Part shown: positions 15,111 to 22,200 of the stretch, piece after piece | Position numbering within the stretch: position 1 is the first letter of the stretch | Layout of the letters: each line of letters begins with the position of its first letter | NCBI GenBank assembly: GCA_900553955.1 | Contig: USFO01000011.1 | Location: forward strand, 1 to 24,498 | Direction: 5' to 3' | Origin: an uncultured Oscillospiraceae bacterium | GTDB taxonomy: Bacteria; Bacillota; Clostridia; Oscillospirales; Ruminococcaceae | Length of the DNA: 24,498 nucleotides | Notes under the pieces: generated by a model | Seen by the model: only the letters and a program-made list of their open reading frames with translations | What the model was told of the DNA's origin: nothing | Database searches by the model: none | Program-made: the position numbers and the translations under genes

Positions 15111-16904
15111 ATGGATATTTTGAAAAGAAGCGAAGTTCCGGAAGAGTTCACTTGGAACCTCGCCGATATGTTTGAAAGCGACGAAGCTTGGCTCAAAGAG
15201 TACGAATCTTTGAAGGAACTGCCTGCAAAAATTGCCGAGTTCCAAGGTAAGCTTGGCGAGTCCGCAGAAAATTTGCTTGCGTTTATGAAGCTCAGCGATG
15301 AGATTGAAGTACGTATTTCCATGTTCCACGGCTATGCAAACTGCAAAGGCGACCAGGACACCGGCAACAGCAAGTATCAGGATTTCCGCGGAAAGGCAAC
15401 CGCAATAGTCGTTTCCATTATGAGTGCTATGGCATTTTCCACTCCTGAAATCATGGAAATTTCCGATGAGAAGATGGAGCAGTTTTACAAGGACGAGCCG
15501 GAACTCAATACTTACCGCCGCAGCATTTATCAGATTCGCCGCAAGAAAGAACATATTCTTTCTAAAGACGCCGAAACCATTCTCGCCGCAGCGGGCGAAA
15601 TGGCGGAAGGTCCTGAGACCATCGGCAGCACTTTCCGCAATGCGGAGCTGAAATTCCCCTCTGTAACCGACTCCGAGGGCGTTGAGCACCAGCTTACCAA
15701 CGGTTCTTTTGTTCCGCTTCTTGAAAGCAGTGATGTAAATTTCCGTAAAAAGGTATTTGAAACCTATTATAACCGCCTTGGTGAGTACAAAAACACCATC
15801 GCTGCAACTTTGGACGCTCAGTTCAAGCAGCTTTGCTTCTTCGCCAATGCAAGAAAATATCCCAGCACTCTGGCAGCTTCCCTTGATGCGACCGAAGTTC
15901 CCACCGAAGTTTACCACAACCTCATTGAGGCTGTTCACGGCAATCTTGACAAAATGTACCACTATGTTTCCCTCCGCAAAAAGCTCATGGGACTTGACGA
16001 GCTTCACATGTACGACGTCTACACTCCCATTGTTGCGGATGCCGCGGAGAAAATCTCCTTTGAACAGGCGAAAGAAAATGTTCTTGAAGCACTTCAGGTT
16101 CTCGGCCAGGACTATGTGGATCTTCTCAAGGAAGGATTTGCCAACCGCTGGATCGACGTCTACGAAAACGTCGGTAAACGCGGCGGCGCATACTCCTCCG
16201 GCAGCAGCCGCCCGCACCCCTATGTGCTGCTGAACCACAAGGACAACCTCGACAGCCAGTTTACCCTTGTTCACGAAATGGGTCACGCGCTGCACAGCTA
16301 CCACAGCACCAAATATCAGCCGATTTGCACCTCCGACTATGTAATTTTCGTCGCCGAAGTCGCTTCCACCTGCAACGAAGTGCTGCTTATGCGCCATCTT
16401 TTGGCAAAAACTACCGACAAACGCGAGCGTGCATATCTCATAAATCACTTCCTCGACCAATTTAAGGGAACTGTTTACCGCCAGACCATGTTCGCCGAGT
16501 TCGAGCTTGCCATGGGCGAGATGGCGGAGCGCGGCGAGTGCCTTACCGCCGATGCACTTTGCGCCAAGTACCACGAGCTGAATAAGCTTTACTTCGGACC
16601 CGACATGGTTTCCGACGACGGCATCGCTCTTGAGTGGGCGCGTATTCCTCATTTCTTCTACAATTACTATGTTTTCCAGTACGCCACCGGCTTCTCCGCC
16701 GCGGTTGCCATTGCGAACCGTATTCTGGAGCTTGGCGAGCCCGCCGTCAAGGATTACAAAAAGTTCCTTTCCGGCGGCAGCAGCACCGACCCGATTTCCC
16801 TTCTCAAAATTGCCGGTGTGGATATGAGCAGTCCGGAGCCTGTGAACTCCGCACTCAAGCTCTTCGGCGAGCTTGTGGACGAACTTGAACAGCTCATGCT
16901 CTGA
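15111..16904 (+). CDS. pepF: Oligoendopeptidase F (M3B metallopeptidase)
   Basis: PepF is a cytoplasmic zinc endopeptidase that cuts short peptides. The 597-residue protein has HEMGH at 388-392, with the third zinc ligand expected at Glu416 in FVAEVASTCNE, as in family M3. The N-terminus (RSEVPEEFTWNLADMFESDEAW) is the standard PepF opening and length is normal. ATG at 15111 follows ATGGAGG at seven bases. The gene has its own promoter and terminator. PepF-type enzymes act in peptide nutrition and, in Bacillus, can affect sporulation signalling; the role here is not shown. Confidence 0.96.
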   Translation: MDILKRSEVPEEFTWNLADMFESDEAWLKEYESLKELPAKIAEFQGKLGESAENLLAFMKLSDEIEVRISMFHGYANCKGDQDTGNSKYQDFRGKATAIVVSIMSAMAFSTPEIMEISDEKMEQFYKDEPELNTYRRSIYQIRRKKEHILSKDAETILAAAGEMAEGPETIGSTFRNAELKFPSVTDSEGVEHQLTNGSFVPLLESSDVNFRKKVFETYYNRLGEYKNTIAATLDAQFKQLCFFANARKYPSTLAASLDATEVPTEVYHNLIEAVHGNLDKMYHYVSLRKKLMGLDELHMYDVYTPIVADAAEKISFEQAKENVLEALQVLGQDYVDLLKEGFANRWIDVYENVGKRGGAYSSGSSRPHPYVLLNHKDNLDSQFTLVHEMGHALHSYHSTKYQPICTSDYVIFVAEVASTCNEVLLMRHLLAKTTDKRERAYLINHFLDQFKGTVYRQTMFAEFELAMGEMAERGECLTADALCAKYHELNKLYFGPDMVSDDGIALEWARIPHFFYNYYVFQYATGFSAAVAIANRILELGEPAVKDYKKFLSGGSSTDPISLLKIAGVDMSSPEPVNSALKLFGELVDELEQLML

Positions 16905-16951
16905 TAAGCAATTCTGTAAAGAAAAAGTCGGCTAAATATGATCTTACAATA

Positions 16952-16992
16952 AAACAGACGGCGTTCAGCTTCGGCCTGCGCCGTCTGTTTTT
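16952..16992 (+). terminator. Rho-independent terminator after pepF
   Basis: AAACAGACGGCG pairs perfectly with CGCCGTCTGTTT, 12 bp, and is followed by TT. The 15-base loop can fold further into a small stem capped by TTCG. Confidence 0.92.
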
Positions 16993-17001
16993 GTACTCTT
17001 G

Positions 17002-17031
17002 TTGAAAAAAGTTTCATTTTTGTGCTATAAT
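17002..17031 (+). promoter_or_regulatory. Sigma-A promoter of the NUDIX gene
   Basis: TTGAAA (17002-17007), an 18-base spacer and TATAAT (17026-17031) with TG at 17023-17024. An apparent start at 17030 falls within the -10 box, so translation must begin downstream. Confidence 0.78.
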
Positions 17032-17077
17032 GTATAACACAAAGATGAAAAAGCCGAGAGACGAAATGGAGAAAAAT

Positions 17078-17554
17078 ATGAGCAAAGATATGTGCGTAGC
17101 TTGTGGCGACGGGATTTTGAATATTCGAGCCGGAGCAATCATTATGAAAAACGGAAAGCTTTTGATGGTGGAAAATAACAAAAGCTATCTCTACTCCGTT
17201 GGCGGCAGGATAAAATTTGGCGAAACGGCGGAAGAGGCTGTTGTTCGTGAAGTGTTTGAAGAAACAGGCGTTCAGATGGAAATTGACCGCCTTGGCTTTG
17301 TGCATGAAAACTATTTCTATGGTGACATGCCATCCAATCTGAACAAGCTGATTTACGAGATTTCATTTTTCTTTTATATGAAAGTGCCCGATGATTTTGC
17401 GCCGGTCAGCGAAAGCTTCATGGAAGGCAGCAGCAAAGAACGCTTGGTGTGGGTTTCGCTCGATGATGAAATTAAGATGTATCCGGAATTTTTTAGAACG
17501 GAGCTTAAAAACCCAACAGATACGGTAAAGCATTTTGTTAATGATGAGAGATAA
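17078..17554 (+). CDS. NUDIX hydrolase
   Basis: This 158-residue cytoplasmic protein has a complete NUDIX box: GRIKFGETAEEAVVREVF then EETG, matching Gx5Ex7REx2EExG, so it should hydrolyse a nucleoside diphosphate linked to another group. The substrate cannot be read from the box. The N-terminus carries two cysteines (MCVACGDG), not enough to call a zinc site. The start is ATG at 17078, six bases after GGAG; upstream ATGs at 17030, 17045 and 17066 lie in or too near the promoter or lack a ribosome binding site. It is a single-gene unit closed by a terminator at 17635. The frame at 17564-17746 after it has no support. Confidence 0.9.
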   Translation: MSKDMCVACGDGILNIRAGAIIMKNGKLLMVENNKSYLYSVGGRIKFGETAEEAVVREVFEETGVQMEIDRLGFVHENYFYGDMPSNLNKLIYEISFFFYMKVPDDFAPVSESFMEGSSKERLVWVSLDDEIKMYPEFFRTELKNPTDTVKHFVNDER

Positions 17555-17634
17555 TTAACGACAGTGGTACGTTTATTTTGGAACAGGCATGACCAAAATC
17601 ATTTCTGCTTCAAAAAATCCGAACTTTACTTTTA

Positions 17635-17662
17635 CCGGCAGGGACACCTGCCGGACTTTTTT
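17635..17662 (+). terminator. Rho-independent terminator after the NUDIX gene
   Basis: CCGGCAGG pairs with CCTGCCGG around a GACA loop, followed by AC and six T. Confidence 0.9.
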
Positions 17663-17674
17663 AATGTAAAAAAT

Positions 17675-17688
17675 CGCACATTTGTTCT
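17675..17688 (+). promoter_or_regulatory. Candidate LexA (SOS) box upstream of dinB
   Basis: CGCACATTTGTTCT fits the Gram-positive LexA consensus CGAACRNRYGTTYC at 11 of 14 positions, with one mismatch in the GAAC half. It ends 19 bases before the dinB -35 hexamer. DinB is a classic SOS gene, which supports the call. Confidence 0.5.
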
Positions 17689-17707
17689 CGGCTTTTGTCC
17701 TAACCTC

Positions 17708-17736
17708 TTGCTATTTGCGGCGAAAAGACGTAAAAT
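17708..17736 (+). promoter_or_regulatory. Sigma-A promoter of dinB
   Basis: TTGCTA (17708-17713), a 17-base spacer and TAAAAT (17731-17736), about 40 bases before the TTG start. Confidence 0.7.
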
Positions 17737-17776
17737 ATACTTATAAATTCTGCGCGCATAAAAGGGGGTGGCTCTT

Positions 17777-18952
17777 TTGAAGATTTTTCATGTGGATATG
17801 AACTCATTTTTTGCTTCCTGCGAGCAGGCTGCGAGCCCTGAATATGCCAAAAAGCCCCTTATTGTCTGCGGCGACCCGCAAAACCGCGCCGGAATCGTTC
17901 TTGCCGCAAGCTATGAGGCGAAGGCCTTCGGCGTGAAAACCACCATGCCCTGCTACGAGGCGAAACGCCTTTGCCCAAATGCAATTTTTGTTCCCTGCCG
18001 CCACAAGCTGTACGCGCAGGTCAGCAGAAAAGTTATGGCAATTCTTGACGGTTTCACTCCGATTAAGGAGCAGGCCTCAATCGACGAAGCCTACCTTGAT
18101 ATGACCGGAACGGAGCGGCTTTTCGGCGAGTCCGCCGAAGCCGCCCGAAAAATTCAGCAGCGAATTTATGACGAACTGCATATCGGCTGTTCAGTGGGAA
18201 TTTCCACCAATAAGCTGCTGGCAAAAATGGCAAGCGACATGAAAAAGCCCATGGGAATAACCGAGCTTTATGAAAATGATGTTCAGCAAAAGCTTTGGCC
18301 GTTGCCAGTGAGGGCGCTGTTCGGCGTTGGCGAAAAAACCGCCGAAAAGCTTGAGCGCTACGGCATAAGAACCGTCGGTGACCTTGCCGCCGCGGAGGAA
18401 AATTGGCTTTCCGGAGTTTTCGGTCCCGCCATGGCAAAATATTTGCACGAAGCGGCGAACGGTCGGGGCGCGGAGCGCCTTGAGCCGGACGGCACGGTGG
18501 AGAGCCACACCGTCGGCAATGAAAATACCTATTCCCATGATGTAAATTCTCTTGAGGAAGCGCACCGAGAGTTGCTTTTTATCTGCGACAGCGTGGGCTA
18601 CCGTCTGCGCAAAGAAGAAAAGCAAGCGCGCTGTGTCACTTTGAAGATAAAATACTACGATTTCAAGGTTATCACCCGCAGCCGCACTTTGCCCATGCCT
18701 TTTTGCGATACGGACACTCTTTACAGGACGGCGGCGGAGCTTTTTGACACTAATTGGAACAGAAAACCCCTGCGGCTTCTCGGAGTGACCGCTTCAGGCT
18801 TTGACGACTGCGAGCAGACGACGCTTTTTGAAGATCCCGCCGCGGAAAAGCACGGTGCTGTGGATGAAAGCGTGGACGCGCTTCGCCGCAGATTCGGATT
18901 CAACAGCGTGGTTCGAGCTTCGCTTATGGAAAAGAAAAATAAAAAACTGTAA
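17777..18952 (+). CDS. dinB: DNA polymerase IV (Y family)
   Basis: DinB is an error-prone translesion polymerase that lacks proofreading. The 391-residue protein opens with FHVDMNSFFASCEQ (metal ligand Asp7) and has the catalytic SIDEAYLDM (Asp103, Glu104), then GISTNKLLAKMASDMKKP, the helix-hairpin-helix thumb (VGEKTAEKLERYGI) and the little-finger domain. A beta-clamp binding motif may be QTTLFED near the C-terminus. The start is TTG at 17777, eight bases after AAAGGGGG; a GTG at 17768 would overlap that ribosome binding site. Regulation by LexA is suggested by the box at 17675. The next gene starts 57 bases after the stop and may be read through from here. Confidence 0.95.
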   Translation: MKIFHVDMNSFFASCEQAASPEYAKKPLIVCGDPQNRAGIVLAASYEAKAFGVKTTMPCYEAKRLCPNAIFVPCRHKLYAQVSRKVMAILDGFTPIKEQASIDEAYLDMTGTERLFGESAEAARKIQQRIYDELHIGCSVGISTNKLLAKMASDMKKPMGITELYENDVQQKLWPLPVRALFGVGEKTAEKLERYGIRTVGDLAAAEENWLSGVFGPAMAKYLHEAANGRGAERLEPDGTVESHTVGNENTYSHDVNSLEEAHRELLFICDSVGYRLRKEEKQARCVTLKIKYYDFKVITRSRTLPMPFCDTDTLYRTAAELFDTNWNRKPLRLLGVTASGFDDCEQTTLFEDPAAEKHGAVDESVDALRRRFGFNSVVRASLMEKKNKKL

Positions 18953-19009
18953 AATTTCCTTGCTTTGCAGCATAAAATTACAAATAATTCCGCTTTAGGA
19001 GGCGTTAAA

Positions 19010-19627
19010 ATGAAAGTACTTATTATTAACGGCAGTCCGCGCCAAGGCGGCAACACCACCGTTGCTCTGCGAGAAATGGAAAATGTTTTCAAAGCGTCCG
19101 GCGTGGAAGTGGAAACCGTTCAGATCGGCAGCAAAAATATTCGTGGCTGCATTGCCTGCAACCGCTGTGCCACCACTGGCAAGTGCGCCGTTGACGATGT
19201 GGTGAATGAGCTTGCAGAAAAGTTTGAGCGTGCCGATGGTCTTGTGGTGGCAAGTCCGGTTTATTACGCTTCCGCTAATGCAACTCTTATTGCGTGCCTT
19301 GATAGGCTTTTTTACAGCACAAAATTTGATAAAACAATGAAAGTCGGCGCAAGCGTTGCCTGTGCACGCCGCGGCGGATGCTCTGCAACTTTCGACGAAC
19401 TGAACAAATATTTTACGATCAGCGGAATGCCTGTCGCCTCAAGTCAGTATTGGAACGCAATTCACGGCGCGGCGAAGGGCGACGCGGAGCTTGACGAGGA
19501 GGGTAAGCAGACCATGCGCGTGCTTGCGGCAAATATGACCTTCCTAATGAAGAGCATCGCTCTTGGCAAAGAAAAATACGGTTTGCCGGAAAGAGAGCCG
19601 CGTGTTGCAACAAATTTTATTAGATAA
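19010..19627 (+). CDS. NAD(P)H-dependent oxidoreductase, flavodoxin fold (iron-sulfur flavoprotein-like)
   Basis: This 205-residue protein has the FMN-reductase opening VLIINGSPRQGGNTT (phosphate loop at 8-15), then a Cys cluster RGCIACNRCATTGKCAVDD near 46-64 and VASPVYYASANATL, which is where FMN binds. The CxxCxx(x)C spacing resembles iron-sulfur flavoproteins, so it may bind a cluster, but this is inference. It would reduce quinones, azo compounds or other acceptors with NAD(P)H. The start is ATG at 19010, seven bases after AGGAGG. It follows dinB by 57 bases with no clear terminator between and is closed by the terminator at 19655. Confidence 0.9.
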   Translation: MKVLIINGSPRQGGNTTVALREMENVFKASGVEVETVQIGSKNIRGCIACNRCATTGKCAVDDVVNELAEKFERADGLVVASPVYYASANATLIACLDRLFYSTKFDKTMKVGASVACARRGGCSATFDELNKYFTISGMPVASSQYWNAIHGAAKGDAELDEEGKQTMRVLAANMTFLMKSIALGKEKYGLPEREPRVATNFIR

Positions 19628-19654
19628 TAAAACATAACAATCGCTTTGTTATGC

Positions 19655-19685
19655 AAAAAAATCCCGTCATTCGGCGGGATTTTTT
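19655..19685 (+). terminator. Rho-independent terminator with preceding dyad
   Basis: A hairpin with A tract and ATCCCG on the left and CGGGAT plus T tract on the right is preceded by CATAACAA (19633-19640) facing TTGTTATG (19646-19653). It serves the plus-strand oxidoreductase and, being flanked by A and T, probably also the minus-strand gene that ends at 19698. Confidence 0.82.
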
Positions 19686-19697
19686 GTTTCTATAAAA

Positions 19698-19862
19698 TTA
19701 TCCTCTGTAAACGAAGGATTTGCAGTCGGTGCACTCGCATTTGGTGGGGTTGTTTTCGTGAGTTTCGATCTCGATTCTTTCAAGGGTGCAGCAGTTGCAG
19801 TCTTTGCAGTGATGCTCGCAGTTATTGACGGTGCAGCGGATATTGGGGTTTGCTTCTCTCAT
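19698..19862 (-). CDS. DUF1540-like cysteine-rich small protein (54 aa)
   Basis: This small gene is easily missed. It encodes 54 residues, MREANPNIRCTVNNCEHHCK first, then DCNCCTLERIEIETHE and a C-terminal TKCECTDCKSF. Eight cysteines are arranged as C-x4-C-x3-C-x2-C-x-C-C, then C-x-C-x2-C, with two histidines; the layout resembles DUF1540 proteins, which probably bind metal. The ATG at 19862 has AAGGAGG seven bases upstream, an ideal ribosome binding site. It lies divergent from spoIVA, whose start is 131 bases away, so the two may share control. No clear promoter was found. DUF1540 genes are frequent in Clostridia; function is unknown. Confidence 0.88.
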   Translation of the reverse strand: MREANPNIRCTVNNCEHHCKDCNCCTLERIEIETHENNPTKCECTDCKSFVYRG

Positions 19863-19930
19863 AAAAATGCCTCCTTAATAAATTTGCTATTAGTTTTTGC
19901 AGGCGGAGCGTATTTATGCAGAAAAACAGT

Positions 19931-19957
19931 TCTAATTTTTGCTTTTTTTCATATAAA
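19931..19957 (+). promoter_or_regulatory. Possible sigma-E promoter of spoIVA (weak)
   Basis: TCTAATT (19931-19937) and CATATAAA (19950-19957) loosely match the sigma-E -35 and -10 consensus, with a short 12-base spacer. Expected because spoIVA is a sigma-E gene in Bacillus, but the match alone is poor. Confidence 0.25.
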
Positions 19958-19993
19958 TTTTTTGACGAAAAAATTTTTGAAGGAAGGGTAATT

Positions 19994-21472
19994 ATGAAAG
20001 ACACAAACGTATATAAGGACATTGCCGCGCGTACTTCCGGTGATATATATATCGGTGTGGTGGGGCCTGTGCGCACAGGCAAAAGCACCTTTATAAAAAA
20101 GTTTATGGAAACGCTGGTTTTGCCGAATATAAATAATGAGTATAAGAGGGATAGGGCAAAGGACGAACTTCCGCAGTCTGCTGCCGGGAAGACAATCATG
20201 ACAACCGAGCCCAAATTTGTTCCGGAAGAGGCGGCGGAAATAAACATCGACGGCGAAACTGCTTTACGGGTGCGCCTTATCGACTGCGTGGGCTATATAG
20301 TGCCCTCTGCCATCGGTTATTTTGAGAACAACGCGCCGCGCATGGTACTTACACCATGGTATAAAGAGGAAATTCCGTTCAATATGGCGGCGGAAATCGG
20401 CACGGATAAAGTAATAACCGAGCATTCCACCATCGGACTTGTGGTGACGTCCGATGGCTCCATCAGCGATATTCCGCGGGAGGAATATCGCGAAGCGGAG
20501 CAGCGTGTGATTGCGGAGCTGCAAAGCCTTGACCGCCCATTTGCAGTGATTCTTAACTGTGCGGAACCGCAAAGCGCTTCTGCACAGACAATCGCCGCGG
20601 ATATGGAGCGCGAATACGGTGTGCCGGTGGCGGTGCTCAACTGTCTGAACATGACTGAGGACAACATCAAGGAAATTCTCTTAGACGTGCTCGGCCGTTT
20701 CCCTATAAAAGAGGTTGCCATAGATATGCCCGGCTGGCTCATGAGCCTCGATAGGGAGCACTGGCTGCGAAAAGCAGTGTTTGAACCCGCCGTAGCGGCG
20801 GCACGCCGCATCGGAAAAATTTCCGAAGTGCGAGGCTTGCTGCCCTCGCTTTCGGAGTGCGAGTATGTAAAGGACGCTGCGCTGCGAAACATAAACCTCG
20901 GCAGCGGACGCGCCGACATAACAATTATGCTGAATCCGGAGCTTTTCTATCGCGTGCTAAGCGAGCAGACCGGAATTGAAATTGAGGGTGAAAACGCCCT
21001 TATGCCGCGTATGCGCGAGCTTGCGTCAATAAAGCGGAAGTACGACCGCATCCGTGGAGCGCTTGACCAGGTGGAGGCGGTTGGCTACGGCATAGTTATG
21101 CCGTCCATAGATGAGCTTACGCTGGAGGAGCCTGAAATAGTGCGCCAAGGCGGCCGCTATGGAGTAAAACTCCGCGCGTCCGCGCCGTCAATTCACATGA
21201 TGCGCGCCGACATTACAACGGAGGTTGCGCCCATTGTCGGCAGCGAAAAGCAGAGCGAGGATTTGGTGCGGTACCTGCTCGATGAATTCAAGGAAGATCC
21301 GAAAAAAATTTGGGATTCAAACATTTTTGGCAAAAGCCTGCACGAGCTGGTCAACGAAGGACTGCACACAAAGCTTGCGCGAATGCCGCAGGAGGCTCGC
21401 TTAAAACTTCAGGAAACCATCAGCCGCATAATCAACGACGGCTGCTCCGGGCTTATCTGCATTATACTTTAA
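19994..21472 (+). CDS. spoIVA: Stage IV sporulation protein A (spore coat morphogenetic ATPase)
   Basis: SpoIVA polymerises on the outer forespore membrane with ATP hydrolysis and forms the base on which the spore coat is built. The product is 492 residues, the length of Bacillus SpoIVA. It opens with KDIAARTSGDIYIGVVGPVR and TGKST, the Walker A at 24-32, then has LIDCVGY (Walker B like region), VTSDGSISDIPREEY and the conserved C-terminal end SGLICIIL. The start is ATG at 19994 after GGAAGGG; the open frame runs further up to 19916 but has no other ribosome binding site. It is a monocistronic unit with a terminator at 21483. Its presence shows this lineage makes endospores, or did recently. 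Confidence 0.97.
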   Translation: MKDTNVYKDIAARTSGDIYIGVVGPVRTGKSTFIKKFMETLVLPNINNEYKRDRAKDELPQSAAGKTIMTTEPKFVPEEAAEINIDGETALRVRLIDCVGYIVPSAIGYFENNAPRMVLTPWYKEEIPFNMAAEIGTDKVITEHSTIGLVVTSDGSISDIPREEYREAEQRVIAELQSLDRPFAVILNCAEPQSASAQTIAADMEREYGVPVAVLNCLNMTEDNIKEILLDVLGRFPIKEVAIDMPGWLMSLDREHWLRKAVFEPAVAAARRIGKISEVRGLLPSLSECEYVKDAALRNINLGSGRADITIMLNPELFYRVLSEQTGIEIEGENALMPRMRELASIKRKYDRIRGALDQVEAVGYGIVMPSIDELTLEEPEIVRQGGRYGVKLRASAPSIHMMRADITTEVAPIVGSEKQSEDLVRYLLDEFKEDPKKIWDSNIFGKSLHELVNEGLHTKLARMPQEARLKLQETISRIINDGCSGLICIIL

Positions 21473-21482
21473 TTGAAAAGCG

Positions 21483-21510
21483 TCCGGCGGAAATCCGCCG
21501 GATATTTTTA
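21483..21510 (+). terminator. Rho-independent terminator of spoIVA
   Basis: TCCGGCGG pairs with CCGCCGGA around AAAT, followed by TATTTTTA. It overlaps the stop codon of the convergent small gene and may serve both. Confidence 0.88.
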
Positions 21511-21774
21511 TGCGGCGATTTTGTATGCAGAGGCGCGGCGCATGCGAGCACGCTCTCTTTTTCTGCGGAGCTTTTCTGCTTCAATGGCTTTGGTGCAGTT
21601 ATAAGCGCCCCAAACGCCGAAACTTGCAGTAAGAAATGACATTATACCGTAAATAAACACCTCAGCAGTGCTTAAAATGCCGCCGTCGCTAAGTCCGGCG
21701 ACACCGAAAACAGCAATCACGCCGCAAGCAGCGAGTACCTTAAATATAAAGTTCAAAACATATGTTCTTTCCAT
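21508..21774 (-). CDS. Small two-helix membrane protein, candidate SOS-regulated (88 aa)
   Basis: I do not recognise this 88-residue protein. It has two hydrophobic helices (VLNFIFKVLAACGVIAVFG and FIYGIMSFLTASFGVWGAY) joined by GLSDGG, then a strongly basic C-terminal tail with LRRKRERARMRR. By the positive-inside rule the tail is cytoplasmic. The start is ATG at 21774, eight bases after AAAGGA; an ATG at 21783 lies in the ribosome binding site. Its promoter is bracketed by two palindromes of LexA type, so it looks damage-inducible. Small SOS membrane proteins in other bacteria (YneA, SosA, SidA) block division, and others (TisB) depolarise the membrane. It has no LysM domain and does not resemble these, so any such role is inference. 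Confidence 0.8.
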   Translation of the reverse strand: MERTYVLNFIFKVLAACGVIAVFGVAGLSDGGILSTAEVFIYGIMSFLTASFGVWGAYNCTKAIEAEKLRRKRERARMRRASAYKIAA

Positions 21775-21818
21775 TTTAAGCATCCTTTCTTGATCTATAC
21801 GGGGGGTGTTCGATTATT

Positions 21819-21832
21819 AGAACGTCTGTTCT
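21819..21832 (-). promoter_or_regulatory. LexA-type operator, downstream copy
   Basis: Read on the minus strand this is AGAACAGACGTTCT, a perfect GAAC-RNRY-GTTC core matching the Gram-positive SOS consensus at 12 of 14. It lies about +7 to +20 from the expected transcription start of the 88-residue gene. Confidence 0.72.
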
Positions 21833-21845
21833 TGTTTCTGAGTCT

Positions 21846-21873
21846 ATTATACACGAAAAAAATAAAAAAGCAA
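21846..21873 (-). promoter_or_regulatory. Promoter of the 88-residue membrane protein gene
   Basis: On the minus strand: TTGCTT (21873-21868), a 16-base spacer and TATAAT (21851-21846). The leader to the ATG is about 65 bases. Confidence 0.72.
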
Positions 21874-21892
21874 GGGGTTTTGTCAAAAAAAT

Positions 21893-21906
21893 CGAACACT
21901 TGTTCA
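21893..21906 (-). promoter_or_regulatory. LexA-type operator, upstream copy
   Basis: Read on the minus strand this is TGAACAAGTGTTCG, again a perfect GAAC-RNRY-GTTC core. It lies 20 bases upstream of the -35 hexamer. Its centre is 74 bp, about seven helical turns, from that of the downstream copy. Confidence 0.7.
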
Positions 21907-22105
21907 CTTTTTTGAGCCGATAGAGTACGATAGTAAAAAACGCGGCGAAGATATAAGCACGAAAATGGCAAAGGCAATGGCTGAAGCCATGGGCAAGCTC
22001 TTCCGCGGGAACATGGCTGTTGTGGTAAAGAAAACATCTGACAACTTTTATAAAGTTCACAGAATTCTTGCTCCTAATTACAGAAAGCTTGATATACAAA
22101 ACATA
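21907..22105. other. Spacer with no assigned gene
   Basis: A plus-strand frame from ATG 21965 gives MAKAMAEAMGKLFRGNMAVV and continues, but it lacks a ribosome binding site, reads through the hairpin at 22110-22181 and into the opposing epimerase gene. A weak TTGAGC/TAAAAA pair at 21912/21934 is not convincing. It could be the remains of a gene, since its frame is open from about 21866, but I cannot identify one. Confidence 0.4.
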
Positions 22106-22185
22106 AAAAATTCAGAGCCTATGTTGAGAAGGGGCTACACCAAAAATGACGGGGCGCAGGCCAACTCCATCGGCTCTGAATCTAA
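22106..22185 (-). ncRNA. Long-loop hairpin with U tract: structured RNA or unusual terminator
   Basis: On the minus strand ATTCAGAGCC (22181-22172) pairs with GGCTCTGAAT (22119-22110), followed directly by a T run. The 52-base loop is not random: GTTG and CAAC nest inside the closing stem, and TGCGCC can pair with GGTGTA (two G-U pairs) around an 11-base loop. It begins about 20 bases after the epimerase stop codon. At the least it is a terminator; the large ordered loop suggests a conserved 3'-end RNA. Confidence 0.5.
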
Positions 22186-22200
22186 ATACCATCAACTTTT

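Noticed and set aside
15036..16652. 538-residue minus-strand frame over pepF
   Set aside because: Long only because of codon bias in pepF; the plus strand has promoter, ribosome binding site and HEMGH motif.
17564..17746. 60-residue plus-strand frame
   Set aside because: Contains the NUDIX terminator, the LexA-like box and the dinB promoter; no ribosome binding site.
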